Source of the DNA: Arboricoccus pini
GTDB lineage: Bacteria; Pseudomonadota; Alphaproteobacteria; Geminicoccales; Geminicoccaceae
Direction of reading: 5' to 3'
Length of the DNA: 64,000 nt
NCBI RefSeq assembly: GCF_900187945.1
Contig: NZ_FYEH01000004.1
Coordinates: 1-64,000 of the forward strand
Shown here: one piece after another, positions 57,431-64,000 of the stretch
Position numbering within the stretch: position 1 is the first letter of the stretch
How the letters are laid out: each line of letters starts with the position of its first letter
Made by a program: the position numbers and the translations under genes
Notes under the pieces: model-generated
What the model was told of the DNA's origin: nothing
Database searches by the model: none
What the model saw: the letters and a program-made list of their open reading frames with translations, nothing else

Positions 57431-57696
57431 GCTTTCAGTCCGCCGCCCAGGGTGTCATTGTGCCTTTCCATTTTTTGGAATGGGTGGCGACAGGTTTAAG
57501 GGGCGAAGCTTCGACCTCTTTTGGCCTGCTTTCTCCCGACGCTCGTTTATGATGTGCGGACGTTTATGACGGCTTGGATCGCCGTTGAGAATCCACAAAT
57601 CCAGTGCCCTTATCCTGGTGGTATCGCAGTTGGTATCGACTTGGTGACCTGAGCGGAAAGCCTAATGCTTACAATGCCCGCTCAAACCCGTTGACC
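57431..57696. other. Right end of the element without genes
   Basis: No gene is seen between the CD-NTase stop and the right repeat. The sequence holds the CGAAGCTTCG palindrome at about 57505, and the repeat pair GGTGGTA (57617) and GTTGGTA (57629), matching the cluster by the integrase. Confidence 0.5.
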
Positions 57697-57711
57697 ATCG
57701 AGTGGGAGTGA
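57697..57711 (+). repeat. Right attachment repeat (attR)
   Basis: ATCGAGTGGGAGTGA repeats the end of guaA. Upstream in frame it reads S-N-P-L-T-I-E-W-E-stop, close to the true guaA end P-P-G-T-I-E-W-E, so the repeat is embedded in a second copy of a guaA 3' end. Confidence 0.85.
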
Positions 57712-57715
57712 GGGG

Positions 57716-58303
57716 CTATTTGCATGCTTTGAGCGCTGGTTCGAGCAGCAAGGTCAGTTCCTGGCGCGTGGCGCCGTCGCGAGCCTGAAATGAGATCATC
57801 TGCATCACGCCGTGAATGAACGCCGCCATCTGCTGCGTATCCGTGCCCGCACTAAGCTCTCCCTCTCTCCGGCCACGCTCGATTCGCGCCGCGATTAGCT
57901 CGCGAGTCTTTCGCCGCTTATCCATCAGGTGCCGCCTCGCGCCTTCGTTGGCGGGCAGGTCATTCACCACGCCCAGGACAAGAAGGCAGCCGCCTGGACG
58001 CCTGGACAACGCCACGTCGATGCTTGCCACGAGCATGGCTCGGAGACCTTCGCGAACGGTCGGCGCACTCTCAAGAAGCTGCATGGGAACAGCTCCCACG
58101 GTCGCAACGTAGCGGTCGACCGCTTCGCAGAAGGCGGCTTCCTTCGATCCAAACGCCGCGTAGAAGCTGGGCGGCGCTATGCCGGCGGCCGAGGTCAGCT
58201 CCGTAAGCTGAGCACCCTCGTACCCTCTCGCCCAGAAGACCTCCATCAGCGCTTCTAACGCGCCTTCTCGATCAAAACCGCGCGGTCGTCCACGAGAGCC
58301 CAT
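57716..58303 (-). CDS. TetR-family transcriptional regulator
   Basis: The 195-residue product has the TetR helix-turn-helix L-T-E-L-T-S-A-A-G-I-A-P-P-S-F-Y-A-A-F-G-S-K (residues about 34-55) and a helical ligand domain. It is divergent from the SnoaL-like gene 97 bases away, with dyad and repeat sequences between. Its stop lies five bases from the right end of the element. Confidence 0.88.
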   Translation of the reverse strand: MGSRGRPRGFDREGALEALMEVFWARGYEGAQLTELTSAAGIAPPSFYAAFGSKEAAFCEAVDRYVATVGAVPMQLLESAPTVREGLRAMLVASIDVALSRRPGGCLLVLGVVNDLPANEGARRHLMDKRRKTRELIAARIERGRREGELSAGTDTQQMAAFIHGVMQMISFQARDGATRQELTLLLEPALKACK

Positions 58304-58315
58304 ATGGATCCAATT

Positions 58316-58387
58316 ATGTAAAAGTCACTACATTATTGATTGATCGAGCAGACCGACCAGGATATCTATTCTATAAATATCACTACA
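58316..58387. promoter_or_regulatory. Candidate TetR operator region
   Basis: ATGTA-N8-TACAT (58316-58333) is a short dyad 13 bases from the tetR start. TCACTACA occurs twice, at 58325-58332 and 58380-58387, the latter just upstream of the divergent gene. These are plausible TetR-binding elements. Confidence 0.4.
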
Positions 58388-58400
58388 AAATTAGGTTGTC

Positions 58401-58805
58401 ATGCAGGTCTTGGAGCCGTTGGCCGTCATCAAAGAGTTCTTCTCGCGGGCAGCGAATGCGGAGAACGTGGAAGAGATCGCGGAGCTTATCAGTGATGACG
58501 TCGATTGGTACGTCGCGGGCGATATAGGGCAAGTACCGTGGATCGGGCGCAGGAACGGCAAGTCAGGCGCAGCCAACTTCTACGCGCAAATCCGTGCTGA
58601 AATCACCTCCGAACGCTTCGAGCTGAAGGACATGTTGGTGCAAGGGAACCGCGTGCTCGCCATAGGGGAACTTGCGTCTCGCGTGAATCGAACCGGGAAG
58701 CTGATCGAATCCGAGTTCATCTTCGATTTCGTCGTAGAACAGGGGGTGATTACGCGCTTTCGCCTCTTCGAGGACAGCTTCGCGGTAGCGCAAGCATGCG
58801 TATAA
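58401..58805 (+). CDS. SnoaL-like/NTF2-fold protein
   Basis: The 134-residue product has the SnoaL/ketosteroid isomerase-like pattern: an N-terminal helix (V-I-K-E-F-F-S-R-A), D-D-V-D-W-Y-V near residue 35 and a terminal R-F-R-L-F-E-D-S. Members act as isomerases or hydrolases or have no known activity. It is divergent from the TetR gene and probably regulated by it. Confidence 0.75.
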   Translation: MQVLEPLAVIKEFFSRAANAENVEEIAELISDDVDWYVAGDIGQVPWIGRRNGKSGAANFYAQIRAEITSERFELKDMLVQGNRVLAIGELASRVNRTGKLIESEFIFDFVVEQGVITRFRLFEDSFAVAQACV

Positions 58806-58822
58806 CCCGTCAACGCATCGAA

Positions 58823-59764
58823 TTACCCGACTGGGGTTAGCACCGGGCGGCCGCCGAAATGCGCCAGCAGGTTGTCCAGGACAAGCTGGATCGTCGCTTG
58901 CACGGCTTCTGGCGAGCGGCCGGCGATATGGGGGGTGAGAATGACGTTCCTCAGCTCCGCCAGTCCGCTTGGCACAATTGGCTCTCCCTCGACCACATCA
59001 AGAGCAGCGCCGCCAATGCGGCCATGCTTCAGGGCGTCAATCAGGGCAGCTGTATCCACCACGCTGCCCCGCGCGATGTTGACGAGAAAACCATCGGCAC
59101 CAAGGGCATCGAGCACAACCGCATCCACGAGGTGCCTCGTCGTTTTGCCACCGGGTATGGCGACGACCATAAAGTCCGACCACGCGGCCAGGGCCGCTGG
59201 CGTGGGGAGGTAGAGCCAGGGCGATCCGTCACGACGCCTGCGGCTGTGATAGGCGATCGTCATGCCAAAGCCTCCGGCTCCCCGCCGGGCGATCTGCTCG
59301 CCGATATTCCCTAATCCGAGAACACCCAGCTTCTTGCCGGAGATCATGGGGCGCGACTCACGGGACCCCGCCCACTCGCCGCGTCTCACCGCCGCATCAA
59401 CCTGCACGACACCACGCGCGATCGCCATGAGCAGGGCCATCGCATGGTCCGCAACCGAAGCGTCATTGGTGCCAGGACCATGGGTGACGACAATGCCTCG
59501 TGCTTCGGCAGCAACCATGTCGACATTCTCATAGCCTGCACCGAGGGCGCAGATGATTTCGAGTTTTGGCAAGGCAGCTATCTCACCAGCGCTGAATCCC
59601 GTCGAACCGTTCGTCAGCACGGCGCGGATGCCGTCACCCCTCGTCGTTATGATCGTCGCCCGTTCTGACGCATTGGATGCATAGTGAACTTCAAAGCCTT
59701 CGGCCTCGATCTGGCACAAGCTTTCGGGTGCAAGCTCGGTGGCGACAAGGAGAGGGATCGGCAT
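58823..59764 (-). CDS. D-isomer-specific 2-hydroxyacid dehydrogenase
   Basis: The 313-residue NAD(P)-dependent enzyme has the nucleotide-binding G-L-G-N-I-G (about residues 152-157), the catalytic arginine in N-I-A-R-G-S, the glutamate in E-G-E-P and the histidine in L-T-P-H-I-A-G. Early motif G-A-G-Y-E-N-V-D is present. It reduces glyoxylate, hydroxypyruvate or related 2-keto acids. The ATG at 59764, with AAGG seven bases upstream, is preferred to the TTG at 59827. It converges with the SnoaL-like gene. Confidence 0.9.
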   Translation of the reverse strand: MPIPLLVATELAPESLCQIEAEGFEVHYASNASERATIITTRGDGIRAVLTNGSTGFSAGEIAALPKLEIICALGAGYENVDMVAAEARGIVVTHGPGTNDASVADHAMALLMAIARGVVQVDAAVRRGEWAGSRESRPMISGKKLGVLGLGNIGEQIARRGAGGFGMTIAYHSRRRRDGSPWLYLPTPAALAAWSDFMVVAIPGGKTTRHLVDAVVLDALGADGFLVNIARGSVVDTAALIDALKHGRIGGAALDVVEGEPIVPSGLAELRNVILTPHIAGRSPEAVQATIQLVLDNLLAHFGGRPVLTPVG

Positions 59765-60031
59765 ATGTGGACCTTGCTCAGCGGGCGGCACTGGAACGAC
59801 CGAACGTTTTTCGAGGGCAATCGCCAATGAGGCAAAAGTTAACCTGGTGAATTGATATTACATATATTGCTTGTGGTAACGTCGGTCCTTGACGGTAAGG
59901 AAAACTCCCGAGGATGCCCATAGACGCACCAAGCTGCATTCCAGCGAGCGTCAGCCGGGAGCGACTGGAGCTAGTGGTTTCGCTGTCCATGCCGCGCAAG
60001 GGCACCTGGTCTGGGTGATCCGAAATGGGTC

Positions 60032-60106
60032 TTCAACCTTGGCTACTTCCTGACCGTGGCCGAAGAGCTCCAATTCGTTCGTGCCCCGAAAAAACGCATG
60101 TCCATC
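60032..60106 (+). pseudogene. Fragment of a LysR-family regulator
   Basis: The frame at 60032 reads L-G-Y-F-L-T-V-A-E-E-L-Q-F-V-R-A-P, very like the first helices of LysR proteins (LRYFLAVAEELHFGRAA). No start codon precedes it in frame and the helix-turn-helix does not continue. It looks like a scrap of a lysR gene. The rest of the 59765-60209 interval shows no gene. Confidence 0.45.
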
Positions 60107-60209
60107 GATCCGGGCCGTCGCGAAGCAGCAAAGAGCGGGAACACAACCTCTCTCGTGCCCCAGTCAATGCTTGCCGCGCCTGCCCCCGCCTCGAGGCGGC
60201 AGCTAGAGC

Positions 60210-60776
60210 TCAGGCGCGCTCCATGACGCCGCTGACGAAATCATAGGATGCCTCCAGTAGATGGAGGGCGCCTTCGGGGCGCAGCTGGCTCGAATAGAGG
60301 TTGAAGGCCGAGACCGGGAAGGCAATGCTGCGAAAGAGCGCGCGGCGGGCGAACCAGGCAGCAAAGCGCGGCTCGGGCGAGGCACTGGTCAGCCGTCCGA
60401 GCGTGACGTGCGGAACGAAATTCCGCCTCTCTGGCGGTACTCCGGCTTCCCTTAAGACGCGCTCGATACGGCGCCGCAATGCCATGAGGTGTTGATGGCA
60501 CCCCTCCTCCAGACCTGCCCAGAGCGTATGCGGCAGACCGCGCGGCGGAAAGACACCAAGCCCCGCGAGACGAAGCTCGAAGGGTGGCGCGACGACGCTC
60601 GAGAGAAATTCGCCGATCTCATAGAAGGTCGCGTGGTCGACCTCGCCGATGAAGCGCAGGGTCAGATGGAAATCATCCACGGGCGTCCAGTGGACCCCCG
60701 GCAGGCCGACGCAAAGCGGCTCCAGCGCCACTTGAGCTTCCTCGGGCATGGGCAAGGCGATGAAGAGGCGGGGCAT
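60210..60776 (-). CDS. thpR: RNA 2',3'-cyclic phosphodiesterase (2H family)
   Basis: The 188-residue product is a 2H phosphoesterase with both H-x-T motifs, H-L-T (F-H-L-T-L-R-F) and H-V-T (P-H-V-T-L-G-R), and the start M-P-R-L-F-I-A. The enzyme opens 2',3'-cyclic phosphates on RNA ends and can ligate tRNA halves in vitro. The ATG at 60776 follows GGAGAAGG; the long upstream extension in this frame is antisense to the next gene and rejected. Confidence 0.92.
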   Translation of the reverse strand: MPRLFIALPMPEEAQVALEPLCVGLPGVHWTPVDDFHLTLRFIGEVDHATFYEIGEFLSSVVAPPFELRLAGLGVFPPRGLPHTLWAGLEEGCHQHLMALRRRIERVLREAGVPPERRNFVPHVTLGRLTSASPEPRFAAWFARRALFRSIAFPVSAFNLYSSQLRPEGALHLLEASYDFVSGVMERA

Positions 60777-60830
60777 GGCCTTCTCCGGCTGCAAATTCAT
60801 GGCCTTCGGCTGCAAGACTAGGCGTCCTTC

Positions 60831-61622
60831 ATGGCCTTGCCAAACCCCGAGCAGTTCCATAAGGCTCTGCGGGCCTTGAAAAATTGCCCGCGGCATCGCC
60901 CCGGGCTCCATCGAACGGACGTCTTCTTGCAGGCCGAGGAACTCTATCGCGAGGTCGACGAGGAGCTGCAGCGGGAAAAGCTGCTGTCTCTCTGGCGCCG
61001 CTATGGCAAGCTCGCGATCGCCATCATCGTCATCGCGCTTTTGGCCGTGGGCGGCTATTTCGGCTGGCGCTATTACCAACAGCGGCAGGCGCGTGCCGCC
61101 GCCTTTGCCTATGCGGCGGCGCAGGAAACGCTGCAAAAGGGCGATGCCAAACAGGCGGGTCAGGATTTCGCCGGCCTGGCGTCCGGCAGCGGCGGCTATG
61201 CCGCCCTCGCCAGCCTGCGCCTTGCGCAAGTGCGCCTCGGTGCCGACGATACGAACGGCGCCATCACGATTCTCGACCAGTTGGCGGACAACGGCTCGGC
61301 CGATCCGATCTTTCGCGCTGTTGCCGCCTTGTCCTCCGTTTCCTTGCAGATCGATGCCGGGGATCCCGCGACACTGAGGGCGCGGCTGCAAAAGCTGATC
61401 GATGCCGGCGGCCCCTGGCGCTTCAACGCGCGTGAAATGCAAGCGCTGCTCGACATCCGGACAGGCAATCTCAAAGCTGCCGAGGAGAGTTTCGATGCCC
61501 TTTCAAGCGACGCTGACGCCCCCCAGGATCTGCAAAGCCGTGCCGCCGAACTGCGCGACGCACTGAGCGCGAAGCTCAAGGCTGAGCCCTCGACGAACCC
61601 GACACCACCGGCTACCGAGTGA
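60831..61622 (+). CDS. YfgM-like tetratricopeptide membrane protein
   Basis: The product is up to 263 residues. A cytoplasmic start is followed by a transmembrane segment at about 61-78 (A-I-A-I-I-V-I-A-L-L-A-V-G-G) and a periplasmic TPR-like region with alanine-rich helix pairs. YfgM associates with the SecYEG translocon and periplasmic chaperones in E. coli and sits upstream of bamB and der there, as here. The family normally begins near the L-Y-R-E-V-D-E-E-L segment, so a TTG at 60927 may be the real start instead of the ATG at 60831. Confidence 0.78.
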   Translation: MALPNPEQFHKALRALKNCPRHRPGLHRTDVFLQAEELYREVDEELQREKLLSLWRRYGKLAIAIIVIALLAVGGYFGWRYYQQRQARAAAFAYAAAQETLQKGDAKQAGQDFAGLASGSGGYAALASLRLAQVRLGADDTNGAITILDQLADNGSADPIFRAVAALSSVSLQIDAGDPATLRARLQKLIDAGGPWRFNAREMQALLDIRTGNLKAAEESFDALSSDADAPQDLQSRAAELRDALSAKLKAEPSTNPTPPATE

Positions 61623-61698
61623 ACCCCAGCCAACACGTCACGTCGGCGAGCTGCCGTTCATCCGCCAAGCGCGGTTCCTGATCCTGGAGCTTTCAACC

Positions 61699-63018
61699 AT
61701 GCCATCCCGTCGCCGTCTGCTCCTGGCCACCGCCGCCGCTCTGCCCCTGGGTGCCTGCGGCTGGCTCGGCCAAGATGAGGGACCGCCGCTGCCAGGCGTG
61801 CGCAAGTCCGTCCTCATGACCACGCCCGGTCCGGTAGCGGACGTAGCCGCGGCCGGGGTGAGCATCGATCTTCCCGCACCCAACGCCCAACCGGAATGGC
61901 CGCAGGCCTTCGCCAATCTCGCCCATGTGACCGGGCGCGCGGCCGGTACGGGCACTTTAAGCGAGGCCTGGTCGACCAGCATCGGTGCCAGCGCCTCCTC
62001 GAGCTACCCGCTCCTGGGTTCGCTCGTCGCTGCCCAGGGTCGGATCTTCGGCGTCGATTCCGAGGGGCGGGTCACCGCGCTCGACGGCTCGTCGGGCAAA
62101 GAGATCTGGTCGCAGCATATCAGCCGGCTCGGCGACAGTGACCGTGTCGCCGGTGGTGCGGCCGCCTACGACAACGGCCTCCTCTTCGTGACCTATGGCA
62201 ATGGCTGGGTCGTGGCGCTGGATGCCAATGACGGCAAGGAGGTCTGGCGCCGGCAATTGAATTCGCCGCTACGCAGCGCGCCCACGGCGGCACCGGGCAA
62301 CGTTCTGGTAAGGACCGCCGACAACCAGCTCTACTCGCTCAATCCCACCACGGGCGAGTTGCGCTGGCGGCATGCCGGCGCCTTCGAGCAGGCCGGCATC
62401 CTGGGCGGTTCGCCGGCCGCCGTCCTCGGCACCACGGTCATCGTCGCCTATTCCTCGGGTGAGGTCTTCGCTCTTCTCCTGGACGATGGACGCGAGCTCT
62501 GGACCGAAACCGTGCTCGGCGGACGCAGCATCCTGGCCCTCGATACGATCACCGACATCACGGCAGCACCCGTTATCGCCGACGGCACGGTCTACATCGC
62601 CGGCGGTGCTGGCGAGATGGCGGCCTTGATGCTGGATCGTGGCACCCGCGTCTGGGACAACCAGATCAGCTCCCTGGAAACGCCCGCCCTCGCCGGCAAC
62701 GTTCTCTACGTCATCACCGAGGCGGGCGAGTTGGTCTGTCTCCTGCGCCAGAGCGGCGCCGTTCGCTGGGTCCAGCACATCGCGACGCAGGCCGGGCTGA
62801 CGAAGCTGCCGTCAAACACCAGCTGGACCGGCCCGCTTTTGGTCGGCGATTCGCTGATCGTGGCCGGCTCATCAGGCGACGTTTTGAGCTTCAGCCCCAA
62901 TGATGGCAGCTTTCAGCAGCACTACGCCGGTGGAACGCCCATCCGCCAGCCGCCCATCGTTGCCAACGGTACTGTCTACGTCCTGGACGACAAGTCGCGT
63001 GTGACGGCCCTTCGCTAA
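61699..63018 (+). CDS. bamB: Outer membrane assembly lipoprotein BamB
   Basis: The 439-residue product has a lipoprotein signal with lipobox L-P-L-G-A-C and lipidated C20, then repeated PQQ-like beta-propeller blades (e.g. A-L-D-G-S-S-G-K-E-I-W, A-L-D-A-N-D-G-K-E-V-W-R, S-L-N-P-T-T-G-E-L-R-W-R). BamB is a subunit of the BAM complex that inserts outer-membrane beta-barrels. It follows the YfgM-like gene and precedes der, a conserved order. Confidence 0.93.
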   Translation: MPSRRRLLLATAAALPLGACGWLGQDEGPPLPGVRKSVLMTTPGPVADVAAAGVSIDLPAPNAQPEWPQAFANLAHVTGRAAGTGTLSEAWSTSIGASASSSYPLLGSLVAAQGRIFGVDSEGRVTALDGSSGKEIWSQHISRLGDSDRVAGGAAAYDNGLLFVTYGNGWVVALDANDGKEVWRRQLNSPLRSAPTAAPGNVLVRTADNQLYSLNPTTGELRWRHAGAFEQAGILGGSPAAVLGTTVIVAYSSGEVFALLLDDGRELWTETVLGGRSILALDTITDITAAPVIADGTVYIAGGAGEMAALMLDRGTRVWDNQISSLETPALAGNVLYVITEAGELVCLLRQSGAVRWVQHIATQAGLTKLPSNTSWTGPLLVGDSLIVAGSSGDVLSFSPNDGSFQQHYAGGTPIRQPPIVANGTVYVLDDKSRVTALR

Positions 63019-63171
63019 GTCCTGGGGCCGAGCGCCTCGCGACGGACTCCCGTCGCGGGGCGGCTTGCTCTAGACTAGGCACTCTTTCAGTCGACGGCCG
63101 CGCCGGCGACGTTCGTCCCACCCGCCTCCTCTCATGTGGGGCGGCACGTCCTGAGGCTGTCTTTCAAAGCC

Positions 63172-64000
63172 ATGCGCACGCTCGCCATCCTGGGCCGACC
63201 AAATGTCGGCAAGTCAACTTTGTTCAATCGCCTGACCGGCAGCAGGCGAGCCCTGGTGCACGACATGCCGGGCGTCACGCGCGATCGGCTGGAGGCCAAG
63301 GGTCGCCTTGGCGAACTCGAGTTCAACGTGATCGACACGGCTGGCATGGACGTGGGCGACACAGGCGGCCTCGAGGCGCGGTTGACGGCTCAAAGCCTGG
63401 CTGGGCTGGCCGAGGCCGATGTTGGCATCCTCCTGGTTGATGCCAAAGGCGGCATCACGGGCCTGGATGCCGATCTTGCTAAAATGCTGCGCTGCAAGGC
63501 GGGCAAGCCGATCCTCTTGGTTGCCAACAAAGCTGAAAGCCGGGCGGCACAGAGCGGCATTGGCGAGGCCTGGAGCCTTGGCCTGGGCGAGCCCATCGCC
63601 ATCTCGGCGGAGCATGGCGATGGCATGCCCGACCTCCTGGCGGCCCTGCGCCCCTATCTGGCACCGCCGCCGACCGAGGCGGAGGACGGGGAAGAAAGAG
63701 CTGTCCTTGGACAGGATGAGGATGAGGCCGACGACGGCGACGATTGGTTTCGCTTAGCCGTGGTCGGCAGACCCAATGTCGGCAAGTCCTCACTCATCAA
63801 TCGCCTGCTGCAGTCGGAACGGCTGCTGACCGGTCCGGAGCCTGGCCTCACCCGTGACTCCGTCCAGGTGATGTTCGAATGGCAGGGCAAACGCATCGAG
63901 TTGGTCGATACAGCCGGGCTCAGGCGTAAGGCCAGGATCGACCATCAGGTGGAGAAACTCTCCGCCTCCTCGACGGTCCGCTCGATCCGGGGCGCTCATG
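63172..64000 (+). CDS. der: Ribosome-biogenesis GTPase Der (EngA), partial
   Basis: The first 276 codons are in the window and the gene runs off the right edge. Two tandem GTPase domains start with G-R-P-N-V-G-K-S-T (residues 8-16) and G-R-P-N-V-G-K-S-S, joined by an acidic linker (EDEADDGDDW). D-T-A-G motifs are present in both. The usual N-K-x-D of domain 1 reads N-K-A-E here, which is a conservative change seen in some relatives. Der acts in 50S subunit maturation. Confidence 0.94.
   Translation, partial: MRTLAILGRPNVGKSTLFNRLTGSRRALVHDMPGVTRDRLEAKGRLGELEFNVIDTAGMDVGDTGGLEARLTAQSLAGLAEADVGILLVDAKGGITGLDADLAKMLRCKAGKPILLVANKAESRAAQSGIGEAWSLGLGEPIAISAEHGDGMPDLLAALRPYLAPPPTEAEDGEERAVLGQDEDEADDGDDWFRLAVVGRPNVGKSSLINRLLQSERLLTGPEPGLTRDSVQVMFEWQGKRIELVDTAGLRRKARIDHQVEKLSASSTVRSIRGAH

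Larger units (their letters stand above)
37217..57711. mobile_element. Integrative mobilizable element in guaA carrying defence genes
   Basis: The element is bounded by a perfect 15-bp direct repeat, the last 15 bases of guaA. Just inside the left end are a tyrosine integrase, an AlpA-like regulator, a relaxase, a candidate oriT and traC/traD. No type IV secretion or coupling-protein genes are present, so it should need a helper for transfer. The rest is defence cargo: AbiE, a Fic-DUF262-HsdRMS-ATPase operon and CBASS. The 3' end of guaA is a known integration site for islands in several bacterial groups. Beyond the right repeat the chromosome continues with a TetR gene whose stop lies five bases away. 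Confidence 0.88.

Overview
The window is high-GC DNA from an alphaproteobacterium. The clues are the order tig-clpP-clpX-lon with a tRNA-Leu beside tig, an IalB-family periplasmic protein, a prkA-yeaH-spoVR group, a ribosome hibernation factor carrying a cold-shock domain, and bamB next to der. The sequence does not fix the genus. Most of it is ordinary chromosome interrupted by two accessory regions.

Bases 1-16.2 kb are core: ialB-like and rlmN, sppA, a sugar-acid dehydratase, an MBL-fold hydrolase, a class I aminotransferase, a TIGR02466-type protein, mscL with a clear terminator, then prkA, yeaH, a convergent GNAT gene, spoVR, a secreted nuclease-like protein and tRNA-Arg(CCT).

Directly after tRNA-Arg lies accessory region 1 (about 16.16-19.3 kb). 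It holds a decayed 3' end of a probable recombinase gene, a decayed 3' end of what looks like a long prokaryotic Argonaute, and an apparently intact Ec67-type retron: a reverse transcriptase-TOPRIM gene with a recognisable msr-msd RNA gene (18747-18870) just upstream. Core sequence resumes with an SDR-type epimerase divergent from a MarR regulator that share a palindromic operator, then ubiX, an FAD-linked oxidase, the hibernation factor, tRNA-Val(TAC), lon, clpX, clpP, tig, tRNA-Leu(TAG), a two-component system, a SulP transporter overlapping a beta carbonic anhydrase, and guaA.

Accessory region 2 is a 20.5-kb integrative mobilizable element inserted at the 3' end of guaA, bounded by a 15-bp direct repeat (37217-37231 and 57697-57711). 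Its transfer half contains a tyrosine integrase, an AlpA-like regulator, a TraA/MobL relaxase-helicase, a candidate oriT and traC/traD, with no type IV secretion genes. Its cargo is almost entirely defence: AbiEi/AbiEii, then one compact operon of Fic, a GmrS/GmrD-like DUF262-DUF1524 protein, HsdR, HsdM, HsdS and an SMC-like ATPase with a zinc-hook CxxC (RloC-like), then a two-gene CBASS of patatin phospholipase plus CD-NTase.

After the element come a TetR regulator divergent from a SnoaL-like gene, a 2-hydroxyacid dehydrogenase, a LysR scrap, thpR, a YfgM-like membrane protein, bamB and the start of der, which runs off the window. Starts were chosen by family length and ribosome-binding sites. 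Family names come from recognised motifs, not from database searches.
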